Assembly (NCBI RefSeq): GCF_014642735.1
Contig: NZ_BMIV01000016.1
Location: 1 to 50,260, forward strand
DNA from: Paracoccus acridae
GTDB lineage: Bacteria; Pseudomonadota; Alphaproteobacteria; Rhodobacterales; Rhodobacteraceae
DNA length: 50,260 nt
Reading direction: 5' to 3'
Shown: in pieces, positions 17,862 to 26,197 of the stretch
How the letters are laid out: each line of letters begins with the position of its first letter
Position numbering within the stretch: position 1 is the first letter of the stretch
Made by a program: the position numbers and the translations under genes
The notes under the pieces: model-generated
The model's input: the letters and a program-made list of their open reading frames with translations, nothing else
What the model was told of the DNA's origin: nothing
Database searches by the model: none

Positions 17862-18289
17862 CCTTGCTCTGCCCTTTTCAAGATTTCGGTCATCACATCC
17901 ACATCCCCGTCGTCCAGTCGCGCGAAGATCCGCGCCACCTCGGACTCATGGCCCGCAGCCAGGCTTTCGAATGCCGCCAGCCCTTCGGGCGTCAGGGCGA
18001 CGAAGACGGTCCGGCGGTCGGAATCGGACGGGGTGCGCCGGGCCAGGCCGTCCGATTCCAGCCTGTCCACCACCACAGTCGCATTGCCGTTCGACACCAG
18101 CAGCATCCGGGACAGATCGCTCATCGTCATGGCCTCGCGGCGGCGATACAGCGCGGCCATCACATCAAAGCGCGGCAGCGTGGTGTCATGGGTCACGCGC
18201 AGGTATTCGCGCAAGTCGTTCTCGGCCCGGCGGGTCACGCCAAGAAGCCGGATCCACAGCTTCAGCCGGCGCTTGGACCCCTCGCTCAT
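17858..18289 (-). CDS. MarR-family transcriptional regulator (second paralog, inside the operon)
   Basis: 143 residues. A winged HTH ([20 protein letters not shown], then [20 protein letters not shown]) is followed by the wing [15 protein letters not shown]. Both ends overlap neighbours as ATGA (SDR upstream, crotonase downstream), so it is translated with the pathway enzymes. The palindrome at 21357-21384 in front of the operon is the best candidate operator, giving autoregulation with an aroyl-CoA or aromatic acid as likely inducer. That regulatory model is inference. Confidence 0.88.
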
Positions 18290-19023
18290 GTCTCGCCACC
18301 CGCGATGGCGATGGCCTGGCCGTTGATGCCTTCGGAGCCGGGGGCGCACAGCCACAGCGCGGCGGCGGTGACCTCGGCGGGTTGGATCAGGCGCTTCTGG
18401 GGGTTGGACGCAGCCAGGGCGGCCCGCGCCTCCTCGGGGGTTTTCCCGGTCTTGGCGACGATGGTGGCGACGGAACGGTCGGTCATGTCGGTGTCCAGAA
18501 AGCCGGGGCAAAGCGCGTTCACCGTCAGCGGCTTTCCTGCGACCTCTTGCGCAAGGCTGCGCACCAGGCCCACGACCCCGTGCTTGGCCGCCGCATAGGG
18601 CGCCACATAGCCATAGCCCTTCAGCCCCGCGGTCGAGGCGACGGCGATCAGCCGCCCCCAGCCCGGCATCTGCGCCAGCCCCTCGCGGAAGGTCAGGAAG
18701 GTGCCGGTCAGGTTCACCGCCAGCATCGCGTTCCACTGGTCCAGCGTGGTGCGGCCGAACGGCGCGCTGTCCGCCGCGCCGGCATTGGCGATCACGATGT
18801 CGCAGGGACCGGCCTGGGCGAACAGCGCCCTGACGCTGTCCTCATCGGTCACATCCGCCGTCAGGGCGCGCGCCCCAGTGCGTTCGGCCACCGCGTCCAG
18901 GGGCGCGGCCCGCCTGCCGCAGATCACCACCTCGGCTCCGGCACTGGCAAAGCCCGCCGCAAGGTCGGCGCCGACGCCGGTGCCGCCCCCCGTGACCAGG
19001 ACGCGCTTGCCCGAAAGCGTCAT
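18286..19023 (-). CDS. Short-chain dehydrogenase/reductase
   Basis: 245 residues. The Rossmann motif is TGGGTGVG (11-18), NAG is at 80-82, and the catalytic Ser130, Tyr143 and Lys147 (YAAAKHG) are present. It is an NAD(P)-dependent alcohol/ketone oxidoreductase of the FabG-like class. The start is coupled to the AbmA stop and the end to marR, both ATGA. In this operon it probably interconverts the ring hydroxyl/keto group of the reduced 2-aminobenzoyl-CoA or a 3-hydroxyacyl-CoA. A longer upstream frame was rejected because the ATG at 19023 gives the normal SDR N-terminus. Confidence 0.88.
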   Translation of the reverse strand: MTLSGKRVLVTGGGTGVGADLAAGFASAGAEVVICGRRAAPLDAVAERTGARALTADVTDEDSVRALFAQAGPCDIVIANAGAADSAPFGRTTLDQWNAMLAVNLTGTFLTFREGLAQMPGWGRLIAVASTAGLKGYGYVAPYAAAKHGVVGLVRSLAQEVAGKPLTVNALCPGFLDTDMTDRSVATIVAKTGKTPEEARAALAASNPQKRLIQPAEVTAAALWLCAPGSEGINGQAIAIAGGET

Positions 19024-21305
19024 GCCCGGATCGCCTCTTGCTGGCGGTCGCGCAGGCGATACAGCAGGTCGCGCCCGCCCTTGTAGGGCGCGGGCCAGTC
19101 CACGCCCTGCTCGCCTTGCTCGACGGCGGCGTGCAGCGTCCAATAGGGGTCGGCCAGGTGCATCCGCGCCAGGCAGACCAGATCGGCGCGGCCCGCCATC
19201 AGGATGCCGTTCACCTGGTCGAAGTCGCTGATATTGCCGACCGTCATCGTCGCCAGCCCCGCCTCGTTGCGGATGCGGTCGCTGAAGGGGGTCTGGAACA
19301 TCCGGCCATAGATCGGTTTTTCCGCCGGATCGGTCTGGCCCGAGGACACGTCGATGATGTCGGCCCCGGCTTCGGCGAACATCCTGGCGATCGCCACGGC
19401 CTCCTCGGGGTCCACGCCGCCGTCGATCCAGTCATTGGCGGAAATGCGTACTGCCATCGGCCTTTCCTCGCCCCAGGCGGCGCGCATGGCCCGGAACACC
19501 TCCAGCGGATAGCGCATCCGGTTTTCCAGGCTGCCGCCGTATTCGTCCCTGCGCCGGTTGGTCACGGGCGATATGAAGGTCGCCAGCAGATAGCCGTGGG
19601 CCGCGTGCATCTCGATCATGTCGGCCCCCGCACGCGCGGCCATCTTGGTCGAGGCGACGAACTGGTCGCGCACCATGTCCATGTCGGCGCGGTCCATTTC
19701 CCTGGGCGCCGCGCTGCCGGGCTTGTAGGGCAAGGAGCTTGCCGCCATCAGGTCCCAGTTCCCCTCGCGCAGCGGCGTGTCGATGCCGCCGTCCCAGGGC
19801 ACGCAGGTCGATCCCTTCCGCCCCGAATGGCCGATCTGGATGCAAAGCTTGCACGAAGTTTCCGCATGGATGAAATCGGCCAGCCGCTTCCACGCCGCCT
19901 CGTGTTCCGGCGCATAAAGGCCGGGACAGCCGGGCGTGATGCGGCCTTCCGCGGACACGCAGGTCATCTCGGTATAGATCATCGCCGCGCCGCCCTTGGC
20001 GCGTTCGGCGTAATGGATCAGATGCCAGTCGGTCGGGCAGCCATCCACCGCCTTGTATTGCGCCATCGGCGACATGACGATGCGGTTCTTCAACTCCATG
20101 TTGCGCAAGCGGAACGGCGCGAACATCGGGCGGCTGCCGGGCTTTCCCCGCGCGCGGGTCTGGAACCACTCCTCGGCCCCTGCCAGCCATTGGGGATCGC
20201 GCAGGCGCAGGTTCTCGTGGCTGATGCGCTGCGAACGGGTCAGCAGCGAATATGCGAACTGCACCGGATCCAGATGCAGATAGCGTTCGACCTGCTCGAA
20301 CCATTCCAGGCTGTTGCGGGCCGCCGATTGCAGGCGCAGCACCTCGACCCGGCGTTCTTCCTGATAACGCTGGAAGGCGGCTTGCATGTCCGGTTCGGAA
20401 TGCAGGTATTCGGCAAGCGCGATCGCGCTGTCAAAGGCCAGCCGCGTCCCCGAGCCGATCGAGAAATGCCCTGTCGCCGCCGCATCCCCCATCAGCACGA
20501 CGTTTTCATGATACCAGTTTTCGCAGATCACCCGCGGAAACTGCATCCAGACCGCCGAGCCGCGCAGATGCGCCGCGTTCGACATCAGGTCATGGCCGCC
20601 CAGATGGCGCTCGAAAATCCTGCGGCAGGTCTCGACGGTCTCCTCCTTGGTCATGTCGGGGAAACCCAGTTTCTCCCATGTCTCGGGCAGGGTCTCGACG
20701 ATGAAGGTCGCGGTGTTGTCGTCGAATTGATAGACATGCGCCCAGACCCAGCCATGCTGGGTCCGTTCGAAGATGAAGGTAAAGGCGTCATCGAATTTCT
20801 GATGCGTGCCCAGCCAGACGAACTTGCAGCGGCGGGTGTCGATGTCGGGCTGGAAGACCTCGGCATATTCCTTGCGCACCATCGAATTGATGCCGTCGCA
20901 GCCCACCACCAGGTCATAGTCCTTGCGGTATTCCTCGGCCGACCGGAACTCGCTCTCGAACTGCAGATCCACCCCCAGGTCGCGGGCGCGTTGCTGCAGC
21001 AGGATCAGCATCTGCTTGCGCCCGATCCCGGCAAATCCATGTCCGCCGGACACGGTGCGCACGCCGTCATGGATCACCGCGATGTCGTCCCAATAGGCGA
21101 ACTGGCTGCGGATCGCCTCGGTGCTGACCGGATCGTTCTTCTGCATCCGGCCCAGGGCGTCGTCGGACAGGACCACGCCCCAGCCGAAGGTGTCATTGGC
21201 CTTGTTGCGCTCCAGCACGGTGACCTGGTGCGAGGGGTCGCGCAGCTTCATCGAGATGGCGAAATACAGTCCCGCCGGTCCGCCACCCATGCACAAGATC
21301 TTCAT
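19020..21305 (-). CDS. abmA: Bifunctional 2-aminobenzoyl-CoA monooxygenase/reductase (ACMR)
   Basis: 761 residues in two fused flavin domains. Residues 1-~385 are a salicylate-hydroxylase-type monooxygenase: GGGPAG at 7-12, VLERN, VGCDGINSMVR, and GDAAATGHFSIGSGT as GD motif. Residues ~388-750 are an old-yellow-enzyme TIM barrel (FAPFRLRNMELKNRIVMSPM, IQIGHSGRKG, MHAAHGYLLATFISPVTNRR, DEYGGSLENR). This exact fusion is known for 2-aminobenzoyl-CoA monooxygenase/reductase of Azoarcus evansii, which hydroxylates C5 and reduces the ring to 2-amino-5-oxocyclohex-1-enecarboxyl-CoA. Salicylyl-CoA 5-hydroxylases share the fusion and are the main alternative. It is the first gene of the operon. The long plus-strand frame opposite is an antisense shadow. 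Confidence 0.92.
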   Translation of the reverse strand: MKILCMGGGPAGLYFAISMKLRDPSHQVTVLERNKANDTFGWGVVLSDDALGRMQKNDPVSTEAIRSQFAYWDDIAVIHDGVRTVSGGHGFAGIGRKQMLILLQQRARDLGVDLQFESEFRSAEEYRKDYDLVVGCDGINSMVRKEYAEVFQPDIDTRRCKFVWLGTHQKFDDAFTFIFERTQHGWVWAHVYQFDDNTATFIVETLPETWEKLGFPDMTKEETVETCRRIFERHLGGHDLMSNAAHLRGSAVWMQFPRVICENWYHENVVLMGDAAATGHFSIGSGTRLAFDSAIALAEYLHSEPDMQAAFQRYQEERRVEVLRLQSAARNSLEWFEQVERYLHLDPVQFAYSLLTRSQRISHENLRLRDPQWLAGAEEWFQTRARGKPGSRPMFAPFRLRNMELKNRIVMSPMAQYKAVDGCPTDWHLIHYAERAKGGAAMIYTEMTCVSAEGRITPGCPGLYAPEHEAAWKRLADFIHAETSCKLCIQIGHSGRKGSTCVPWDGGIDTPLREGNWDLMAASSLPYKPGSAAPREMDRADMDMVRDQFVASTKMAARAGADMIEMHAAHGYLLATFISPVTNRRRDEYGGSLENRMRYPLEVFRAMRAAWGEERPMAVRISANDWIDGGVDPEEAVAIARMFAEAGADIIDVSSGQTDPAEKPIYGRMFQTPFSDRIRNEAGLATMTVGNISDFDQVNGILMAGRADLVCLARMHLADPYWTLHAAVEQGEQGVDWPAPYKGGRDLLYRLRDRQQEAIRA

Positions 21306-21469
21306 CGCTCGGCTTCCCCCCGTGATTTTCAGCAGGCTGCCACCAAACCATTTTTACTTCAAGCTTCAAATTTTAAGCTTGAAGGATATCCCGGCTCTGC
21401 CATGATCCCATTCGTGATGCCGGTCCGGGAACCGATGCGGGGCCGTTCGCGCCAAAGCTTGGGGGAAAC
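21306..21469. promoter_or_regulatory. Divergent promoter region abmA / 3-hydroxyacyl-CoA dehydrogenase
   Basis: 164 bases between two divergent genes of the same pathway. The centre is strongly AT-rich (21345-21385) and carries the perfect inverted repeat described separately. Promoters for both directions must overlap it, so one bound regulator could control both transcripts. Confidence 0.6.
21357..21384. promoter_or_regulatory. Perfect 10-bp inverted repeat, likely MarR operator of the anthranilate genes
   Basis: CTTCAAGCTT (21357-21366) and AAGCTTGAAG (21375-21384) are exact reverse complements separated by CAAATTTT. Each arm itself contains the palindrome AAGCTT, so two overlapping half-symmetric sites of about one helical turn spacing (18 bases) exist. 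It lies 52 bases before the abmA ATG and 85 before the divergent dehydrogenase start. The MarR proteins encoded at 17858 and 10897 are the candidate ligands (inference). Confidence 0.65.
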
Positions 21470-22588
21470 ATGAGGACACTTGCCGTTATCGGCTTGGGAA
21501 CGATGGGCCTTGGCATTGCCCAGACCTATGCCGCCGCAGGCTTTGACGTCCTGGCGACCGATGCCGTTCCGGCCGCGCGCGACTCGGCACAGGCCCGCCT
21601 GCGCGACGGCCTGCGTCCCCGTGTCCAGGCCGGCAAGCTCACCGAAGGGGCGATGGAGGCGCTGCTGGGCCGCATCACCGTCGTTCCCGATCCCGAGGCC
21701 ATGGGCACCGCCAGCCTTGCCATCGAGGCGATCGTCGAGAAGATCGGGGTGAAGCGGGGCCTTTTTGCGGCGCTCGAGACGGTGATGGCACCGGATGCGG
21801 TGCTGGCCACCAACACGTCGTCGCTGTCCGTGGCTGCCATGGCCCAGGGACTTGCACGGCCCGAACGGCTGCTGGGCCTGCATTTCTTCAACCCCGCGCC
21901 GGTCATGAAGCTGGTGGAACTGGTGGCCCATCCCGGCACGGCAGCCGATGCGCTGTCACGGGCGCGGCAGGTGACCGAGGCTGCCGGAAAGACCGTCATC
22001 GCCTGCCCCGATCGGCCCGGCTTCATCGTCAACCGCTGTGCCCGCCCCTTCTATGGCGAGGCCCTGGCGCTGCTGGAGGAGGGACGCAGCCCTGCCGAGA
22101 TCGACGCGGCCATGCAGGCTGCGGGATATCGGCTGGGGCCCTTCGCGTTGATCGACCTGGTGGGGGCGGACATCAACCTGGCCGCGACCGAAAGCCTGGC
22201 TACCGCCATGGACGGGCATCCGCGCTATCACGTCTTTGACGTGCTGCGGCGGCAGGTTGCGTCGGGCGATCTGGGCCGCAAGACCGGCAAGGGCTTTGTG
22301 CATCCCCAAGCCTCCGCCGCGCCGCCGCAGGATGCCGCCGCCATCGCCCTGCGGATCGAGGCCGCCTTGGTGAACGAGGCTGGCTGGCTTCTGTCCGAAG
22401 GCGGCACAACCGCCGGGGGCATCGACACTGCGCTGAAACTTGGTCTCAACTTCCCGCGCGGTCCGTTCGACATCCTGGCGGCGCGAGGCCGTGCCAAACT
22501 GCGGGACGAACTGCACCGACTTGCCGCTGTCGCTCCCCCTCATCTGCAAGGCCGCTACAGCCCGGCGCCTTTGTTCCGGGAAGCATGA
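21470..22588 (+). CDS. 3-Hydroxyacyl-CoA dehydrogenase
   Basis: 372 residues. The N-terminal NAD domain has GLGTMGLGIAQTYAAAGFDV (8-27). The conserved NTSSLSVAAMA and HFFNPAPVMKLVELV (with the catalytic His) follow, and then a C-terminal 3HCDH domain (DRPGFIVNRCARPFYGEALA) plus a second partial copy (~290-350, GTTAGGIDTALKLGLNFPRG) as in PaaH-type enzymes. It oxidises L-3-hydroxyacyl-CoA with NAD+. Divergent transcription from the abm operon across a shared operator marks it as the beta-oxidation step of the same pathway. Confidence 0.92.
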   Translation: MRTLAVIGLGTMGLGIAQTYAAAGFDVLATDAVPAARDSAQARLRDGLRPRVQAGKLTEGAMEALLGRITVVPDPEAMGTASLAIEAIVEKIGVKRGLFAALETVMAPDAVLATNTSSLSVAAMAQGLARPERLLGLHFFNPAPVMKLVELVAHPGTAADALSRARQVTEAAGKTVIACPDRPGFIVNRCARPFYGEALALLEEGRSPAEIDAAMQAAGYRLGPFALIDLVGADINLAATESLATAMDGHPRYHVFDVLRRQVASGDLGRKTGKGFVHPQASAAPPQDAAAIALRIEAALVNEAGWLLSEGGTTAGGIDTALKLGLNFPRGPFDILAARGRAKLRDELHRLAAVAPPHLQGRYSPAPLFREA

Positions 22589-22657
22589 CCGCTGCTTCCT
22601 GCTGCCGTTCATTCTTGCGAAGACGACCGGCGCTCCGCTGCGCAGCCTTTGAACGAA

Positions 22658-22689
22658 AACGCCCGGCAGTCGTCCCACTGCCGGGCGTT
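22658..22689 (-). terminator. Rho-independent terminator of the TonB-dependent receptor gene
   Basis: AACGCCCGGCAGT (22658-22670) and ACTGCCGGGCGTT (22677-22689) form a perfect 13-bp stem with loop CGTCCC. On the minus strand it is followed by TTCG after GTTTT, a T-rich run, 15 bases beyond the receptor stop codon. On the plus strand it follows the dehydrogenase by ~70 bases and may stop that transcript too, though without a T-tract. Confidence 0.8.
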
Positions 22690-22704
22690 GCACAAGGGGA
22701 ACAA

Positions 22705-24822
22705 TCAGAAATCGGCGGTCAGACCCAGCCACAGGCGGCGACCTTCGGCGACGGTCTTGAACTCATCCTCTCGGACTTCCTTGTTCAGCGCATTGTAGAC
22801 TGCGGCATTGACCGTGGCCGTATCGGTGACACGATAGGACAGGCCCAGATCGACGGTCGTGTAGGGAGAATACTTCCGCCCGGTGACGCCGTTGATCGTG
22901 ACCTCGCGTCCTTCGTCGCCGATGCGCAGACCCGACGCGATTTCCGATCCATGATAGGTGGCGCTGAGCCAGGTATCCAGGCCCGTCACCGGAGTGGCCC
23001 AGTCGAGGCGCAGGCTGGCCATGTGTTCCGGCGTGCGTGCCAAGGGGAAGCCTTCGAAGTCTCCCGACTTCTGGCGTGATCTCGTATAGGTATAGGTGGC
23101 CCGTGCGGCCAGCGTCGGCGTGATGTCCCAGTCGCCCGCCAGTTCCAGGCCGGTGATCTCGGCCTTGTCCACGTTGAAGTTCTGGTAGATCCGGTAATAG
23201 TTCAGGCTGCCGTCGGTGCCGGTATATTGCGGCCCGTCCGTCCACAGGACCGGACTGCCGTCGGGGTTCTGCAAGGTCACCTGCTGCAGCTTGTTCTTGA
23301 ACCGCGTGTGGAAGGCCGTCGCGCTGAAGGTGAAGGCGCCGGTTTCATAGACCGTGCCGATCTCGATATTGGTGGTTTCCTCCGGCTCCAGATCCGCATT
23401 GCCGAGGATGACGCCGCAGGACGGGGGCGTGTTGCCGGCGCAGCCGCCACCGCCGGTCGTGTAGGCATAGCCGGGCGTGATGGTGCGAATGTCGGGCGCC
23501 CGGAAACCTGTGGAAATTCCGCCCTTGATCGTCAGGTCCGGCGTTGCGTCCCAGACGGCATAAATCCTGGGCGTCACATGGCCGCCATACATGTCATGGT
23601 CGTTGTAGCGCAGGCCCAGCGTCAGCGCGACATCGTCACGGATGCGCCATTCGTCCTCGACGTAAAGCGCCCATTGGTCCAGGGAAAATTCCTGGTCGAA
23701 ACGTTCCTCGGGGGGCAGATAGGCCTGCGCGCCGGGGTTCTGGTCCTTGACCGTCGTGCGGATGAACTGGCCGCCATAGGTCAGCTGATGCTGGCCGTTC
23801 CATTCGACCGCCTGCGAGGCCTTGGCATCCAGCACCGTGTTGCGGACCTGGGGCGAGCGCAGGTTTTCAACAAATCCCCCGCCCCCTTCTTCGCGGTCGA
23901 AGCTGGTGCGTTCGCCAATCTCTTGGGACAGGGCGACTTCGGTCTCGACCGCCCCAAACTGGCCCTTGTGGGTCACGGACCAGTGGTCGCGGTCGTTGTC
24001 GCGATAGGCAAGGTCGCCGTAATCCTCGGCCCTGATCCTCGTGCGGCCCGCCTCGATGAGAAGTTGGTTGGCATCGTCGATGTGCCAGGACAGGCGGCCC
24101 GTCAGGTCGAAGTCGTCCGATGCCGAGGGGCCGCCCTCTATCGACGATGCGTCCTGGTCGAACTTGCGGCCCCAGACCTGCAGGCCCAGCCGGTTGGCGA
24201 TCAGCGGACCCGAGACATAGGCCGAGACCTGCCGGCTGTTCTCGAACCCGTCTTCGCCCTGCAGCGTCGTCTCGGCCGTCACAGAGCCGGACCAGACGTC
24301 AGCAACGGGCTTGGTGATGATGTTGATCACCCCACCCATGGCGTCCGATCCGTAAAGCGAGGACATCGGGCCACGCACGACCTCGATCCGCTCGATGGCC
24401 GCAACGGGCGGGATGAAGCTTTGTTCGAAGCCCGAACTGCCATTGGGGCGCGAATCGCGGGTGCCCTGCCGTTTGCCATCGACAAGGATCAGCGTGTATT
24501 GGCCCGGCAGGCCCCGGATATAGATGTCCTGTTCGTCCGCGATGCCGGTGGTGACCACGCCCTGCACCTCGCGCAGCGCATCGGTCAGGTTGGTGAAGCT
24601 GCCCTTTTCCAGTTCCTCGGCCGTCACGACCGATACGCTGGCCGGGGCGTCGCGGACGGTCTGCTCGAAACCGCCGGCAGTGACGACAATCTCGTCCAGG
24701 ACCATGGCGGGCGCGGAGGTCTGGGTCTGCGCCGCCGACAAGGACGGAATAAGGGCCGTGGCTGACAGAAGCGCCGCAAGAATGGGACGTGGCTTGGAAA
24801 AACAGAAGGCAGGAAGGTTCAT
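22705..24822 (-). CDS. TonB-dependent outer-membrane receptor, FepA/CirA-like (catecholate siderophore type)
   Basis: 705 residues. A signal peptide of ~30 residues ends LSAAQ, then comes the TonB box DEIVVTAG (~43-50). The plug domain is FEQTVRDAPASVSVVTAEEL through YIRGLPGQYTLILVDGKRQG and VRGPMSSLYGSDAMGGVINI. A ~520-residue 22-strand barrel ends with the C-terminal aromatic residue (GLTADF). The plug resembles FepA/CirA/PfeA receptors. No siderophore ABC transporter, TonB or Fur-regulated neighbour is adjacent and I found no obvious Fur box, so it is an orphan receptor. The ligand could be a xenosiderophore or something unrelated to iron. Confidence 0.88.
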   Translation of the reverse strand: MNLPAFCFSKPRPILAALLSATALIPSLSAAQTQTSAPAMVLDEIVVTAGGFEQTVRDAPASVSVVTAEELEKGSFTNLTDALREVQGVVTTGIADEQDIYIRGLPGQYTLILVDGKRQGTRDSRPNGSSGFEQSFIPPVAAIERIEVVRGPMSSLYGSDAMGGVINIITKPVADVWSGSVTAETTLQGEDGFENSRQVSAYVSGPLIANRLGLQVWGRKFDQDASSIEGGPSASDDFDLTGRLSWHIDDANQLLIEAGRTRIRAEDYGDLAYRDNDRDHWSVTHKGQFGAVETEVALSQEIGERTSFDREEGGGGFVENLRSPQVRNTVLDAKASQAVEWNGQHQLTYGGQFIRTTVKDQNPGAQAYLPPEERFDQEFSLDQWALYVEDEWRIRDDVALTLGLRYNDHDMYGGHVTPRIYAVWDATPDLTIKGGISTGFRAPDIRTITPGYAYTTGGGGCAGNTPPSCGVILGNADLEPEETTNIEIGTVYETGAFTFSATAFHTRFKNKLQQVTLQNPDGSPVLWTDGPQYTGTDGSLNYYRIYQNFNVDKAEITGLELAGDWDITPTLAARATYTYTRSRQKSGDFEGFPLARTPEHMASLRLDWATPVTGLDTWLSATYHGSEIASGLRIGDEGREVTINGVTGRKYSPYTTVDLGLSYRVTDTATVNAAVYNALNKEVREDEFKTVAEGRRLWLGLTADF

Positions 24823-25097
24823 GGATCTGACCTGAGGCGGATTTGAATTGTTGCCTGGGTCAGCGCACGGCTATTCCTGGGTATTTCAGTCGGGTTATCC
24901 AAGGGCACAGGGGGTTTCAACCTTTGCGCCAGGATCGAACCCTTCCTGTTGCCCTTTGAACACAAAAGAAAACAGTCAAGGTGGTTGGGATTTCCGCTTG
25001 GACCGGGACCTGCCTTCCGCTGTCATGCCGTCCAGCCTCTTCTTCGCGCGTGGCGGTGACTTGGGCCAGGCCTATGGACGATGCGGTAATCCCGCCT

Positions 25098-25418
25098 CTA
25101 GATCCCGCTTGCCAGCCACCAGCCCGCGACACCTGCAATGGCCGCCAGTCCGGGGTCGCGGCGCCATGCCATGGCGGCGGCCGCTGCCGCGACGCCGCCA
25201 AGAAAGGCAAGAAGCTGCCCCGTCGTCAAAGCCTCGATCCCCTCGGGCAGCAGCACGGCCACGCCCATGGCGGTCAGCAGGCATGGCCCAAGCGCGTCGA
25301 GCCAGGCCGGAGCGCGTGCCTGATCCTTGGCCCCGTTGCGCCACAAAAGCGGCAGCAGGCGCGCCAACAGGGTTGCCACGCCGATCAGCGCCACGGCCAG
25401 CCACAGCATCGGCGTCAT
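25098..25418 (-). CDS. azlD: AzlD-family branched-chain amino acid exporter small subunit
   Basis: 106 residues with three to four hydrophobic segments (LWLAVALIGVATLLARLLPL, then LGPCLLTAMGVAVLLPEGIE, LLAFLGGVAAAAAAMAW, AAIAGVAGWWLAS). The small size and pairing with AzlC identify it. ATG overlaps the azlC stop (ATGA). It forms an inner-membrane export complex with AzlC. The ~275 bases between it and the TonB receptor hold no gene. Confidence 0.85.
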   Translation of the reverse strand: MTPMLWLAVALIGVATLLARLLPLLWRNGAKDQARAPAWLDALGPCLLTAMGVAVLLPEGIEALTTGQLLAFLGGVAAAAAAMAWRRDPGLAAIAGVAGWWLASGI

Positions 25419-26116
25419 GTCCGCCGCCCCGCAAGAAACGCCGCCAGGGCACCTGCGGGGATGGCCAGCTGCGGCGCGCCCAGCAGGATGCAGGATGCGG
25501 CCAGACCGCCCGCCAGCAGCATCAGGGCCAGCATCCGGCGGCTGACGGACACCCAGACCAGGCCCAGGAACAGCGCCGGCAAAGCAAATTCCAGCGCATC
25601 GGCCAGACCTGCATTCGCCGCCCGCAAGGCGCCTCCGGCCAAGGCCCCTGCCAGGGTGCCGGTGATCCAGCTTGACCAGGCGGCAAAGGCCAGGCCCGCA
25701 AGCCAGGCCCCGGAAGGACGCGTCCCGTCGGCCGTCCGGCTCAGCGCGGTCGCGAAGACCTCGTCCGTCAGGCCATAGCCGAAGAAGGTCAGGCTGCCCG
25801 GCCCGCCACCGATGCGGCGGCGCAGGACGATACCGTAAAGGATATGCCGCAGGCTCAGCGCGACGCCAATCAGCACGATCAGCGCCACCGGCATGCCCGT
25901 GGCGATCGCGCCGATCAGGAAGGCCTGGTTCGCGCCCGAATACATGACGGCAGAGATGCCTGCCGCCTGCCCAGAGGTGATGCCAATGGCCGCGGCCGAG
26001 GCGCCAAAGGCAAAGGCCACAGGGAAATAGCCCAGCATCACGGGAAATCCGGCCCGAAGGCCGGCCAGGGCGCCGGAAGTCCGGTCGCCGATCTGTTCGC
26101 AAGCTGCGTCGGTCAT
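25415..26116 (-). CDS. azlC: AzlC-family amino acid exporter large subunit
   Basis: 233 residues, highly hydrophobic. Conserved AzlC features are PVMLGYFPVAFAFGASA, MYSGANQAFLIGAIATGMPV, and FFGYGLTDEVFATALSR. It works with AzlD to export branched-chain amino acids or analogues such as azaleucine. It lies ~80 bases downstream of the ectoine operon on the same strand, separated by a hairpin, so it could receive read-through. A functional link to ectoine catabolism is possible but not shown. Confidence 0.88.
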   Translation of the reverse strand: MTDAACEQIGDRTSGALAGLRAGFPVMLGYFPVAFAFGASAAAIGITSGQAAGISAVMYSGANQAFLIGAIATGMPVALIVLIGVALSLRHILYGIVLRRRIGGGPGSLTFFGYGLTDEVFATALSRTADGTRPSGAWLAGLAFAAWSSWITGTLAGALAGGALRAANAGLADALEFALPALFLGLVWVSVSRRMLALMLLAGGLAASCILLGAPQLAIPAGALAAFLAGRRT

Positions 26117-26158
26117 GCACCACCCATGTCCTGGATCGGTGCCGTCGATACCAAGACC

Positions 26159-26182
26159 GCTGCGGGGTTGCCAGCCCGCAGC
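26159..26182 (-). terminator. Possible hairpin terminator after the ectoine operon
   Basis: GCTGCGGG (26159-26166) pairs perfectly with CCCGCAGC (26175-26182) across an 8-base loop, starting about 15 bases beyond the doeB stop. There is no T-tract, so termination would be weak or factor-dependent, allowing some read-through into azlCD. Confidence 0.4.
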
Positions 26183-26197
26183 CGAGGAGTTGGCCGG

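Noticed and set aside
19038..21473. Very long plus-strand open frame (over 800 codons) opposite abmA
   Set aside because: It is the exact antisense of a well-supported two-domain flavoprotein; its product is His/Arg/Gln-rich without any domain, a common artefact in GC-rich coding DNA.
24823..25097. Possible Fur box upstream of the TonB-dependent receptor
   Set aside because: No sequence resembling the GATAATGATAATCATTATC consensus was found by eye, although an alphaproteobacterial Irr/RirA-type site could be missed.
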